Assembly (NCBI GenBank): GCA_949318235.1
Contig: OX439131.1
Location: 32,996,631-33,060,630 of the forward strand
Length of the DNA: 64,000 nucleotides
Reading direction: 5' to 3'
Source: Ecdyonurus torrentis
Lineage: Eukaryota; Arthropoda; Insecta; Ephemeroptera; Heptageniidae
Shown here piece by piece: positions 14,511 through 27,269 of the stretch (position 1 is the first letter of the stretch; each line of letters opens with the position of its first letter). Made by a program: the position numbers and the translations under genes. The notes under the pieces were generated by a model. The model searched no databases. It saw only the letters and a program-made list of their open reading frames with translations, and was not told the DNA's origin.

Positions 14511-14847
14511 AAGGGTTGTATATAGATGCCTCGTATCTCAAATTCTGAACAAAAAACTTCGAAACTTTATGATGCCATTTCAAAGTTAACACTAACATTT
14601 ACCTATGATAAAATTTTCAGAACCCGTGACCATCAGATAAGAGAGAAAATGGCTATTGAAATTAACATGGGCTCTTATGAGACTAAAACTTCAAAAAATC
14701 ATAATTTAAAATCTAGTATGGTAACCCCCCAAAATTTTTACATTTTTGAAGATACCATATCCTATAATGTATCTGTGCAAAATTTCAGATTTTTCTTTCT
14801 TTACAATTTTTTAGTCAAATCCCGCAGTACCTAATTTCCCGCCTTAA
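14511..14847 (+). repeat. Dispersed repeat, copy B
   Basis: Second copy of the 736-1074 repeat. It carries an ATG-initiated open frame (14526-14834, 102 codons), but this frame is broken in copy A and shows no domain, so it is most likely not a gene. The outer ends TTAAGGGTTG and CCCGCCTTAA do not form a clear inverted repeat. Confidence 0.7.
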
Positions 14848-15238
14848 TATACGTTTGCAAGAACTATACCAATATACCACATGGAAAATAATATGATACA
14901 TATTGCGAGTGAAGTATTTTTTCCAAAAAAATACCCTCTTTTATTTTATATTCATATTTGATAACATTTGTAGAGAGAGTAGAATAATCATATCTTAATT
15001 ATTATATTTATTTTATTTGAAAATATATAATATGTTAATTTAGAACGCTGCTTCAATACTATACGCATACACATTTCTATAATATATTATATTACATATA
15101 AAAATCATAAATAAACCATATTACCCTATTTTAAATAATAATATATTAAAATATTAAATAAGCATAATAAAATAAAATTTATATAATATTTATGTATAAA
15201 TATTCAAACTAAAGTAAAAATATTTTAGTATTGAATTT

Positions 15239-15376
15239 ATGTATATAATAAGGGTGTTGAAATTTGAAACGCTACCCGAGGCAACGACTGGGGTGGTCAT
15301 GGGTTACATATTTGATAGAGACTCAACTGATGATGTTTATGGAAATTTGGATGGTCAGGATGGCTGCAGGTGTTAA
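15239..15376 (+). CDS. Possible 45-codon ORF or exon fragment in a GC-richer island
   Basis: ATG 15239 opens 45 codons ending TAA. Residues 10-45 come from an unusually GC-rich stretch and include TGVVMGYIFDRDSTDDVYGN, acidic and glycine-rich, with two Cys at the end (DGCRC). No family is recognised. The island (about 15250-15420) continues past the stop, which favours a regulatory or conserved non-coding element. GGGGTGGTC at 15290-15298 is one base from the Gli/Ci consensus. Confidence 0.2.
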   Translation: MYIIRVLKFETLPEATTGVVMGYIFDRDSTDDVYGNLDGQDGCRC

Positions 15377-16109
15377 GCTTGCTATATGGATGGAATAAGG
15401 CACGCGCCTTTTACTGTTTTTCATTAACCGATATCAGTTTATTATATGAAACAACTTAATTTAATGGTTAAAAGTTTTAAATTACTTTCAATGAGACTAT
15501 ATATATTTTATATTTTAATATAATTTTATGGTAAGTACATCTTAAATTTAAAAACTAAAACGCATAAAATATATTTAAAAAAAAGAAGCTTAATACTCTT
15601 ATGTTCTTATGTTGTTATTTGTACAAATATTTTTAAGTATAAAAAAATTGTGTATTTAAAAGAATTCAATTAAAAATTAATAAATTTTAACATCATTATC
15701 ACAATTCTCAGGTCATGAATTCATATTATTATTATTTTATTAGAGATAGTTTCTTATACAAATTATTTTTTATAATTAAATATTGCTAAACTGTAAATAT
15801 TTAGTATAATTTTAAATATTTATGAAAAAATTCATAATATATCACATTTAATCTTATAAATGTAACCTTTAAAACATTGTTATTACATTACAAAGAAAAG
15901 TATTAAGATATTTTATTATAAAATCTACAAGAAGTTTGACATATTATTATAATTGAATTGTTTTAATTTATGATATATTGTTGGCAAAAGCTCTTCATTT
16001 CATTTCAACAATTAAGCTAGCAGCAGCAAATTTTATACTTACATGTATATATACTTTATCCTCTCACCCTTTATACTTTATATAAAACACAAGTCATAAT
16101 TATAATTTG

Positions 16110-16290
16110 CAGTGTCTCCCAGGGGGTTATGTATATACATGCATTGATTATGTCCACTACTTAGGGTCAGGTCAACGTTAGAAATCATACAAAAGAGGGG
16201 GAGGGGAGTACCACTGGGTAACGTCTTTGGTCCCTTGCCAGACTTCTCCTCTGGCTAACTTTGCATTTTCACATCCCTAGTTCTCTCTTA
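16110..16290. promoter_or_regulatory. GC-richer island with overlapping nuclear-receptor half-sites
   Basis: GGGTCAGGTCA at 16164-16174 contains two GGTCA half-sites five bases apart. A G-rich tract (GAGGGGGAGGGGAG) follows. No open frame of interest. Confidence 0.28.
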
Positions 16291-17827
16291 TCGGCTTTTA
16301 ATTTATATAAGTACTTTATATATATATACTGACCATTCAATTCATTTAAACATACAAAATTACAAATCTAAAAAGGAAATTATAATTTAGAATAAAGTAT
16401 TCTTATATTATATGTATAACTGCATAATATTATTATGTGTTTTATATGGTAATAGATTTTGTTTAAGTTTTGCATGCTTGTGTGTAGGAAATGTCATGTT
16501 AAGGGGTTGTAAAATTAATATATCTCATATCAGATGAGAAATTTGTCTAAAAAAAAAATCTTGCTTTTTTCTTTAGAATAAGAGCAATTAATTTGAAAAC
16601 TACTCCTTTTTAGAAATTTATCTAATGAAATAACAGCGTTTATATATTAATAAATAAATACAAGTACAACTTAAACAAATTTGGTTTAGTCCTGTTTCTT
16701 AGTTATATTATACTATATTACTATTTATATGTTTCTTTTTTTTTTAATATTGTATGGCAGCATAAAAAAATACCATAGAAACTGATCTGTACTCATCATG
16801 ATGTTTAAATGAAATTTAGTATCACCTGATGATGAAGTTGCATTGTAGGATACTTGAAAATATCTATATTAATTGCTTGCTTACTCTTTTATTTTTTTTT
16901 CTTTGAAATTTTTATCTAGATATAAAAAGTATAAATACTAAATTATACCTTTCTCATTAAATATAATATATTTTTACTTCACTCATTTTTTTTCCTTAAT
17001 AAATTGTCATTAAGTTGTATCTGGTAGAGAGGAAACAATCAGATGATATTAAGAACATTTACACGCTTTCATGATTTTTATTATTCATATCAAGGAAAAA
17101 TAATTCTGTAGCACCACAATTTTCAAGTACAGTTTGATTATAATAAAAGAAATAAAGAAAATATTTAACTGGAGAAAAAAAATATATATAATATAATATC
17201 ATATAAAAATAATATTTTAAATCGTTCGTGTGGAACTTGTAATATTTATTTTTTATTATATTTAAAACTGCTAGTTGGTTTGTATAAAATATGGTCAATT
17301 TTTATAGCAGTATAATCAAGTAAGGCTATTTTTAAAAAGGTCATGTCGATACTATGCATGACAAAAATGTATATGTATAAGTAATTTAAAAAATTTAAAG
17401 AAATAATGACCATTGTAAAAAAAAATAAAAAAAAAACTAAAGGTTATATAATAAATATAACAATTATTAAATTTATTGATATTATTTTTTTAATACTTAT
17501 AATCAATTAAAATATTAAGTCATTTAAAATGTAATAAAAATTTATAACCGCATCAAAATAATATGAATTATAATGAATGTAAATTTTTCTTCACACGCCA
17601 AATTTGATATTAGGTATACAAGATTAATTTACATAAATTATTATACGTAATGTAATGTTTGGAATTTTTATTGAATGACATTGTTAAGTTTTTTTCTTTT
17701 TTTGTGTGATGTAAGTAATTATTTTTATGTTTTTGTTTTTTTACATTAAAATAGCAAATAATGTAAAAGCAAATATGTAGGTACAGTTTGAATTAAAATG
17801 TAAAAGAAAATTTTATTCCTTCATCCT

Positions 17828-17940
<113 letters not shown>

Positions 17941-18742
17941 ATAACTATATTATTAGAAGCAAGATCCTCAAAACAGAGATTTTCCATAAAGCGTATTTTA
18001 AAGCAATTTATGTTTTTGCTATATGTGCAAATATCGCCCTTCAAATATATAGAGACAAAAAAAAAGTACATTATATTTCTGAAAAGTTAAAATTTATCAC
18101 ATGCTTTCATATGATAAATATACATGATTGGCAGTTTTTATATACATATGTAACCACATTCCTTATGATAGTCAAACAATTTCTACAATTTATATATGAA
18201 AAAATGAGTAATTTTTCCTGATGTCTTATGAAAGTAAAAATAATGTTTAATATATTGATAATATATTTTTGAACATGTATATTATGCAGAATACTGAAGC
18301 TTGCATGTTACATTAAAAATTACAAACATTTTTTATTTAAACGTTGATGAACGAAATAAATGAAGTGCATGACTTTTGTACGTATACCATTATATAATAT
18401 ATATTTCAAACCCGTATTTTTTATTGTTTACTTCCTAAATAATTTTTTTTTTTTCATAAAAGAAAATAATACATACATATACAAAAATAAAATTATTATC
18501 ATTATGTATATTATGTGTTACTATTTATGTTGTTTTTTTAAATATGACATTACAGACATTTTTGTATAAAAATATGCTAACATTATAAAACAACCTCATA
18601 AAATTTGTGGTTTTTTGGACATTTGTTTTATGTATTTTTACTTTATTTGGTTTCAAATTAATTTGATTTTAATTAAAAATGTATTATTTTTTATAGTTTT
18701 AAAATTAGTATAAGTTTTATGAGTGAATATAATTAAATGCAC

Positions 18743-18743
<1 letters not shown>

Positions 18744-18830
<87 letters not shown>
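18744..18830. repeat. (TA)n microsatellite
   Basis: About 85 bp of TA. Confidence 0.95.
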
Positions 18831-18832
<2 letters not shown>

Positions 18833-19051
18833 GCTGTAAATATAATGTATACTGTTTAAGATAACAGAATACACTCTGGTATTTTTATATTAATGCGAAA
18901 TATTTTATTTATTTATTTAATTTTTCATAAACGTACATTTTTTCTTCACATTTTTGTTTCCAGCATATGATGAGTTGAATTCTTGAACTTGCAATAACTT
19001 CCAGCATTGCATTGTGGTCCAGCAAGTTCTGAAGTCAATCCTCATATGAGA

Positions 19052-19056
<5 letters not shown>

Positions 19057-19105
<49 letters not shown>
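19057..19105. repeat. (TC)n microsatellite
   Basis: About 49 bp of TC beside a mixed-composition patch at 18970-19056. Confidence 0.95.
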
Positions 19106-19106
<1 letters not shown>

Positions 19107-20357
19107 AGGCCTAATTGACTTTCCCTCTCCGTTTTCATCATAAGCAACTTTTTTGTTCTTTTATTCTATTTTATTTTTCACATTCCGTAAAACTGAGCGG
19201 CTAAAAAGAAACAACTCAAATAACGGGAAATTTTTCATCAAAAACGCCACCCTTCTACCATCAATCTAAAATACGAGTATTTTTTTTTATATATATGTAT
19301 TATCTTTAAACGAAACACAATAGAACATAGCAATATAAACTTCTTTGATTTCACATAATTAAAATACTTGTAATACCTAGAATATAAAATCATATCAAGG
19401 TTTTTGTACATATATATAAATAAATAAAATCGATTAATCGATATCAAAATTTCAATTATTCTACTTTACTTTCAAGATATTAAAAAAAAAAATCAAGTAC
19501 CATATCAAACGTTTTGAAGGTTATACGACTCAAGTCAATTTTATAGTTTCAGTCATGCAAGTTTATTAAATATTAAACTATATATATATACAAATGAATA
19601 CATTTAATTTTCAATAAAAAAAAACGTATACATAAATGTGTTAAGGAATCAGTGATTATGTTACACACTTGTGAAAATAATAATAGCTTATCAATGTTTA
19701 CGATCGTTCATTAAACAATTTAATTATGCGTATAAAATATGTTATATCTTGTTTTTACTTTTATTTTTTTTATTAAATATATGTTATTACATTAAAAGAT
19801 AACATAAAAAATGTTTATACAGAATAATTTTTCAATTTTCAATATAGTTAATCATTTTATTGAATATTTGGCATGTAGCCCACTGTTGCTTGAAATCAAT
19901 AATGATAATCACTAAATTTTCTTTATTATACAAAAAAAAGTTCAATACTTTTAAAGTGTTGTTGAAAATGTTCAAAATGTTAGCAATGTCATTGCTTATT
20001 CAAAACGAGTAAAATGATATTGATTTGGTCTAAACATCTCTTTGATTAAATTAAAAGGTAATTTTTTATTTAATCAAAAAATTTGAACTTTTTTTTTTTT
20101 TTTTTTTTTTTGTATATTATACTGTATTTAGTAATATTATATTATAACGAATGGTTTGAAAAAATAGATCAAAAAATTTCAATGTAAAATACTGCTAAAA
20201 AATTTATCATTATATATTTCTTGTAATTTTTTGAACTCAACAATTATTATTGTGATTTTACATCAAGAAATAATAATAATAACGCCTAAGGACTCAAAGA
20301 AGTATAATTTTCCATTGAAAAACAATCAAATCAATTGAAAATAATAAAAGTAATGTG

Positions 20358-20538
<181 letters not shown>

Positions 20539-20605
20539 CCAATCTATATAATAATGTAATAATTCTTTTTGTACATACATTATCATTTGACGATCATACA
20601 AGTAA

Positions 20606-20758
20606 TTTTATCAGAGTATAATATGTAGTTTGATTACACCTGGCAATGGAGCTGGACGTCCTTGCCAAGTTGACTCCATCATCAAACACGGTAGCTATAA
20701 CCTAAGTTACCACGATACATTTAACATGATCTTTATAAGTATAAATATATATAAGTAA
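20606..20758 (+). pseudogene. Coding-like fragment of unknown origin
   Basis: A 50-codon frame is open between a TAA at 20603-20605 and a TAA at 20756-20758. Its middle is GC-richer than the flanks and encodes a protein-like stretch including ITPGNGAGRPCQVDSIIKHG. No splice context or family is recognised. It could equally be conserved non-coding DNA that happens to be open. Confidence 0.2.
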
Positions 20759-21545
20759 TTTGCCCCTTATGTATAATATGTTGTGAGAGGATTTGCTTGA
20801 AATATGTTAGCTCAAGGGGAACACCTTTAGGGCTAATCATAGATATGTAGAGAGATATATGTATATGTATAATGAACTTTGCTATATATATGTATAAGAC
20901 ATAATCATAAAAATATTTGACATTATAATAAATGATTTTACATAATTATACTCAACATAATAAACAAACTTGTTTTATTAGCATTCGTTCTATCTTTTTT
21001 TTTTTTTTTTTTTTTTATGTCTGTAAAAGTAGAGTGAATATGATAAAGTTTTAGATTTGTTAGAACACACATCAAGATACACAACATTATAATGTTTTAT
21101 ATTTTAGGATATAGCATTCTGCTTGTATAGTTTAAATTATCTTCAGACTAATTTTTCATATATTATATTTATTTTAAATATTTTAATGTGATATTGAAAA
21201 ATGCATTTCTGATACTTTACTTGTATCATTAAGAACCTAATTATGTCATAGCAATTTTTAATGTAAAATAGCTATTTATATGACATAAATTTAATATTAT
21301 ATGTCTAAAAATAAAATTATTGCAAAATTCATATGTTTTTAATGAAACATCTAAAAGTTAATTTAGAAAAATTTATTTATTTTACACAGATTCAATCTAG
21401 CTTCTTTTTTTTTTTTAAATAACTAGTTTTTTGGTTCAGATCATTAGTTTTATAAAAACAACTTAATCAAAATTTTTCAATTAAATTTTTTTCCGGTAAG
21501 TATTTCACTCGCATCGGTGCACTTTTCTTTGATCCCAGCACCTAA

Positions 21546-21770
21546 AAGTCTCTGAGGATATTGAGTAGAGATGACAATTTAAGAGACAGAGGATTCGACA
21601 TGAGAAAATTCTTGCAACTGACGCAATCAGAGCGCAGAGAAGAAGTCAATGTCAGCTTGAGATTATTAATAAACGTTTGAATCTTTGAATTATGGGTAAC
21701 AATAATAGTTGTTAGTTTCAATATCAACTTTGTTTAAAGATCTCAAATTTGAAACAACAAAACTCCTGTG
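21546..21770 (+). pseudogene. Possible Bel/Pao-type retrotransposon reverse-transcriptase relic
   Basis: An open frame from 21546 to a TGA at 21678-21680 encodes a protein-like stretch with the segment RGFDMRKF (residues 15-22) followed by a charged SERREEV segment. The same frame continues after the stop with an FELW segment and SFNINF. This order resembles the region after the catalytic core of Bel/Pao reverse transcriptases (a GGF-x-LRKW motif, then LG-x-x-W, then a D-x-F-x-F segment). It is broken by stops and has no flanking LTR or catalytic YxDD motif. The family assignment is from memory of the motif pattern. Confidence 0.3.
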
Positions 21771-22439
21771 GATTACTTGTGAGGAAAAAATAATAATTAT
21801 TCCACATTTAATTCATACTATACATTGTATAGTATACAAAAATTTGATTAATTTAATAACAAAGAGGATATTTTTTTGTTGCTTAATTTTTTATCTTTAG
21901 TGGTGAATTTGTAAACAACATGATCAAAAGATCGTGTCATAACTATATAGACTCCCCGCATAGTTTATATCATCATATTATAACATTATGTAAAGGTTAT
22001 AAATATTTTGTTTGAAATATGCACATAAAAATGTATCCGAATTGGAAATATTTTAATTTTTACAACAATAAAAAAATGTAGGAAAAATCTGAAAAAAAAA
22101 AAAAAAAAAAACTAAACTAAATGCGATTGTTGTATTTACAGATTTTTGTCCTATATTGGTCTAAGACCAAGAACATCTTCTCATAATTACAATGTATGGA
22201 ATAATTAGTAGTTAATATAATCACAAGTAAAAGAAAATGTGCCCAAATTTGCCACTTACAACTTAAAAGTATGTTGAAATTATATCAAATATATATATAT
22301 TTTTTGTTACTTCAATGCAACCAATCAAAGAAACATTAATAAAACTAGATTTTTTTTTTTTTTTTAATTTTATGGTTAAAAACTCTCACTTTCCTTTACA
22401 TGTTTAATATTGTTATCATTTTAATAAGTGTGATCGTTG

Positions 22440-22673
22440 GTGTGAGATGAGAATATACCTCTGTGTGTTTTTGTGAGGCGCATGATCCACACATAAGAGT
22501 ACTTTGGAGCAGGCGCAAGTAAGGTTTACAGCAAAGAGCGGCACTCTGAGATACAGCGCCACGCGGGACTATTGCGACACTTCGCACGTGGTCGTCGCTC
22601 CTGAAGCATCGTTTTCTCAACCACACCGCTCGACACGTGAACTTTTTTTGCCACGACACTCTCGTTACTTCAA
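22440..22673 (+). other. Candidate non-coding first exon / promoter island
   Basis: A GC- and CpG-rich island in otherwise AT-rich DNA ends CAA|GTAAGTA at 22673/22674, a near-perfect splice donor. A 16-base poly-C run follows at 22686-22701. No convincing protein is encoded on the plus strand. The minus strand is open across the island but shows no recognisable domain. It is best read as an alternative 5' exon of the gene starting at 53 kb, or of an unseen gene. The 5' limit is a guess. Confidence 0.35.
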
Positions 22674-22685
22674 GTAAGTACAACA

Positions 22686-22701
22686 CCCCCCCCCCCCCCC
22701 C
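22686..22701. repeat. Poly-C run (16 nt)
   Basis: Sits 12 nt after the putative donor at 22674. A shorter poly-C lies at 2249-2260. Such runs are rare in this AT-rich window. Confidence 0.85.
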
Positions 22702-23039
22702 TTCTCTACCCTTTTTTTTTTATATATAATTCAATATTATTATCATCATGGCCTTCAGATGACAAAAACAAAACAAGTGCGTATCTCGATAACAATTTTA
22801 TAATTTATTCAAATTACATATTTTTTATGTACTTTTTTATCTACAGTATATAACAGTCAGTAAATATTATTGTTGAATTTCATATTAAAAAAAAAAGTCT
22901 ACAAAAAGTAATGTGATTCTACAAAACTATACTATATAAACAATTAATAACAATAACATTACACTTTTTTATAATATTATGCTTACATATTTTTTTCTAT
23001 ATATCACATTTGAAAAGACTTATAGTGTGTTTAGAGAGC

Positions 23040-23040
<1 letters not shown>

Positions 23041-23066
<26 letters not shown>
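23041..23066. repeat. (AG)n microsatellite
   Basis: About 26 bp of AG followed by a G-rich stretch (GTGGGGGAGGAGGGG). Confidence 0.9.
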
Positions 23067-23070
<4 letters not shown>

Positions 23071-23399
23071 GGAGGAGGGGATGCATAATATATTACGACA
23101 CCAATAGCAAAAACTATCCACAACTTTTTTATATACATACATATTAGTTCAATAAAATTGTTATCATAGGACAAGGATTTTAATATATAAAAAAAATCTT
23201 TAAACGTTTAGCTGAACTTGATTTTTATTCATGTTAAATAGTATTTTATGATATTTTTTTATACTTTTAGAATAAATTTTAATATAAAATAATAACACTC
23301 GACTGTGATTTAAATAATATAAAAGCTATTAAAAATTATATTTTAATTCATGTTATATTTTCTGTAATCTCAATTACATTTAATTTTATTACATGATCA

Positions 23400-23441
23400 A
23401 TGCCAGCTTGTCTAAAGTGTATACACTTTGTTACTTGGCAT
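23400..23441. other. Nested palindrome / hairpin
   Basis: AAAGTGTATACACTTT (23414-23429) is a perfect 16-bp palindrome. ATGCCA (23400-23405) and TGGCAT (23436-23441) add an outer stem. The loop is too short for a typical pre-miRNA; it could be a dyad binding site. Confidence 0.4.
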
Positions 23442-23492
23442 CAACTTCAACCTGCACTCTTAGTCTTTGTATATTTACAATTTATTTTGTTC

Positions 23493-23525
<33 letters not shown>

Positions 23526-23690
23526 TTCAATTCAAAGATGAAATAAAAACAGCATTTACTACAAAAGTTTATTTTAAACTTTTACTTTGAATTAACTTTT
23601 TATAACTGAAGAAATGGTACTTGATGTTCTTGTTTATAGTTTTAATTATTAGGCTCGACGTTTACGTTTCTTTGTGGGTCCATTTTTCTT

Positions 23691-23693
<3 letters not shown>

Positions 23694-23764
<71 letters not shown>
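23694..23764. repeat. (TC)n microsatellite
   Basis: About 70 bp of TC. Confidence 0.95.
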
Positions 23765-23769
<5 letters not shown>

Positions 23770-24268
23770 TCAATTATTTATTTTGAACCATTGAAAACCA
23801 ATTGAATTTAAAAAGTCAAATAGAAAAATTTACTGATTGACCAATAAATAAGTTGTATATTAAACTATATTTTATTATATTAAAAATAGAAATTATTGAG
23901 CATGGATTTTTTCCCCTATTTCTTCTTTTATGAATTTTTTAACATAAAAATTCAGATAATTATGATTATTAATTCATTATTGTTAAATTCAGACTTAAAA
24001 TGAATCACAATTTATAAATTAGTTATATACTGATAAAATGACAATCTTATTCAAAGAATATACAAATAAATTAATTTAGTTTTATATTTTAATTCTTTCG
24101 TAGATTTTGGTTTATCACAATCATTATGTTTGATCTTCTATTTTTGATACTTATATTTTTTTCTTTAATAAAAATTGTTGCATTTTCTATTGCAATTTTT
24201 GTACTTATAAATTTGTCACTAAATTTTATTATAATTTACCTCGGTAAAATATTTCTTGTCGTTTTTAG

Positions 24269-24273
<5 letters not shown>

Positions 24274-24362
<89 letters not shown>
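24274..24362. repeat. (TA)n microsatellite, left of the 161-bp MITE
   Basis: TA tract that hosts the MITE. The TA resumes at 24524-24569 on the other side. Confidence 0.95.
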
Positions 24363-24365
<3 letters not shown>

Positions 24366-24523
24366 GGGTGCTCCGCTATAATGTCCTAAGTCCATTTGAC
24401 CTTGAAAAATATTTTTTGCTGCAAATGACCTGAAATGGATAAATCCAAAATTTGGGGTTGATCCGACGATTTTTTATTTTTCAAGGTCAAGTGGACTTAG
24501 GACATTATAGCGGAGCACCCTCG
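24363..24523. mobile_element. 161-bp MITE with near-perfect 50-bp inverted repeats
   Basis: The ends read CGAGGGTGCTCCGCTATAAT and its reverse complement. With the flanking AT dinucleotides, the arms 24361-24410 and 24476-24525 match at 49 of 50 positions (mismatch 24395/24491). The element sits inside a (TA)n microsatellite, so the target is TA, as for Tc1/mariner-type elements. There is no coding capacity, so it would need a transposase in trans. The near-identical arms suggest a recent insertion or selection for the fold. Each arm carries TCAAGGTCA (24481-24489, and reversed at 24397-24405). Confidence 0.75.
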
Positions 24524-24556
<33 letters not shown>

Positions 24557-24569
24557 ATATATATATAAT
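24524..24569. repeat. (TA)n microsatellite, right of the 161-bp MITE
   Basis: Continuation of the host TA tract after the MITE, with one TATTATAT slip. Confidence 0.9.
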
Positions 24570-26973
24570 AACGTTTATAATATATACTTTTGTGTTGTGA
24601 AATAAAAATTATATTACACAATATACGCATAGTATAATATTATACACAGTGCAAATTGTTTTATAATTGTTCTAGATTAATTGGTATAAAAATATAAATG
24701 AACATCATAAATAAAATTATTTAATCAAGCCGCCTCTTTGCGTCAGTCTTGTTATTATTTATCTTAACTTTTTAAAATGAGGAATTACTTAAAATTTATT
24801 ATATCTGTCAAGCAATACAATTATTAATACAATAATAATTATATAAAAAATTATATGCATATAGAGTTCATAATGATGATTATAATTTTTTTTACTAAAT
24901 ATGCAGAGTGAAAAAAAATAGCAATTCATAAAAAAAAAAAAAAAAATATTAATTGCACGGGAGCCAGTGTAAGTGCCCGATTGTAATCATTTTTTCCTAA
25001 AATATATAAAACAAGCTGTCCAGTCCAATTTTTACAATTTTTATATACTTTTTTGTGACTTTTATTTTACTTAAAAAACTTAATTTATTGTTATTTTAAT
25101 GATACGGCTACTTTTATTCATTCTTTTTTTTAACCATATCGCAGTTGGCATATATATATTGCAATAAAATATACGTGTAAGAAGTAACATTTAAATTAAA
25201 TATTTTTGCATAAATAAGTTTACAAATTTGGTTTAAAAAAATTAAATAAAAATGTTATATAGTCTTAGGGTGGTCTTACCTAATTTGTAATAAAATTATA
25301 TAAATTTGAAGTAATAAAATTATAACAAAAAAATGATAGCCTTAAATAGCATTTAACTACTAATTTTATTTTATTTTTATGAATCAAAACACATCATGCT
25401 GAGTATAAAAACGAATAATAATAATAATATAAAGGTACTCAACCGATTACGGTAAAAAAAAAAAGTTTTTGATATAGTAAATAAAAAAAAAAAGAGAAAA
25501 AAAATGCAGCTAATAAAATTAAATATAGTTCGTGAAATTGCAGTTTTGTGCTCCCAGCATGAGTTTTAAAGTATAATAATAAAATCACGGTTTGGACATA
25601 AGTAATTATTTTTTATATATTTTTTTATTGTAATTTTGATATAATTGGGCATTTATTTTTTGAATGAAATAAAGAGCACCAAAAAACATCATAGTATTTT
25701 TTTTTTTTTTTTTTTTTGAAAAAGCAAAGTAAAAAAATATATTATAAATATAAATAAAAAATAACAAGTAATAAAAAATGCTCTTTTTTATATTTAATGC
25801 ATCGTATAGTAAGTTTAAGTGCGGGATTATGTTTTCATTGTATAAAATAAAATAAAAAAAATGCAAATCGTTTTACTTAATATTTGTTTTTTTATGTTCA
25901 TACTGAAAATTAATAACAAACATTTACATTTTTCTTCAATCCCTTGTGGTTGCGAATTTCACATCATGGTGCAAACAAAAATTTTCTCCATGTATGCTTC
26001 TAACATTGAGATTTTTTTTTTTTTTTTTTTTTTTTAATTTTAAGTAAATTAACAAAACTCTTCAGCCGTATATTAAACGGCTTTTTTTAGGGAAAAAAAT
26101 ACCCCCATATGTCATTTTTTTTTCTCATCTTTTAAAATATTATCGTTCTTTGAAATCAAATACTATTACTTATATTTACTCTTTTACGTTGGTGTTCACT
26201 TAAAGAGGTTTTTTTTTTCTTCATCCGCATTTTTTTTTCAATTTTTTTATTTGTACAATTTTTTCTCAATGTAGATTTATAGTAAAAAATTGTCCTCGGA
26301 TTTTTTTCTTTTCATATTTTAATTGCATGGCTTTACATTTCCTACAAGTAAAAATAAAAATTGTCTGTCATCTGGACGTTCCAATTTTTTTTTTTTTTTT
26401 TTTTTTTTCATCCTTCCTGCTTCTTTAAATAAAAAGAACAATGGTACGCACAGAGAACAAAATTAAACTTTTAAGACAATTTAATAAAAATTTATTACAA
26501 TATAAAAAATAAGACACATTTTTTTTATTGAATTTATATTGTTGTATTATTATGTATTTTTTGCACATACCTAAATTAGAGTGATAAATAATTATAAAAG
26601 TTGTTATGTGAATGCACACAGGTACTTAAGTTTGAAATGTTTAAAAAATATCACTATATGATCAACTTTTTTTTATCATAATTAATTTACGAGTTACAGC
26701 TGTAGGAGTGAAAAAAATATATGATTTTTTTTTATTGCCAAAAGTGTTAATTACGAGTGCAATTTTAAACGGTAATTTTTATATCATATAACAACGACAA
26801 TTTTAACAAATAATTAAAAATGTATTGTATTCCATAGCTTTAGTCTTTAGTATATAAAATTTTATTTTAAAATCATTATAGCAAGCAATTCTCTACATGT
26901 TATTAAAAAATTACGTATTTGATTGTTCATTTAAAATTTTGAATAATTTCTTTATATTTTGTTATGAATTCCA
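24570..26973. other. Gene-free AT-rich stretch
   Basis: Poly-T-rich, with many homopolymer runs between 25690 and 26410. Nothing coding. Confidence 0.5.
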
Positions 26974-26975
26974 TA

Positions 26976-27201
26976 CACGGAAAACATAAATTTAATAAAT
27001 TATTTAGATACATATCAATAACTCTTTAGTACTAAACAATAACTCTCTTGCAAAAAGTTTAAAGAGTAACTCGTTAGTACAAACGTAAATTCTTTAGTGG
27101 TAAATAGTTAACTCTTTAGATTCTAAAAAGTTTAGTATGTATCTAAAGAATTTATTATGAAAAAAGTCTAAATAGTAACTCTTTAGATAATTTTTTCCGT
27201 G
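26976..27201. mobile_element. 226-bp MITE-like element with CACGGAAAA ends and internal repeats
   Basis: The left end CACGGAAAA is preceded by TA (26974-26975); the right end TTTTCCGTG is followed by TA (27202-27203). Inside, AACTCTTTAG occurs three times (27020-27029, 27110-27119, 27177-27186), with variants near 27044 and 27066. The element lies only 68 bp from the 108-bp MITE at 27270. Beyond the first nine bases the inverted repeats are weak. Confidence 0.5.
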
Positions 27202-27269
27202 TAGAATATCAATCTCTCCTAAGCCAATACTTTAAAAAAAAAATCATATACCGATTCAATGTAACATTA

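Noticed and set aside
22396..22686. 96-codon minus-strand open frame rich in Cys and Arg
   Set aside because: No domain is recognised, and the island has a near-perfect plus-strand donor at its end. I treat the frame as a shadow of a non-coding exon.
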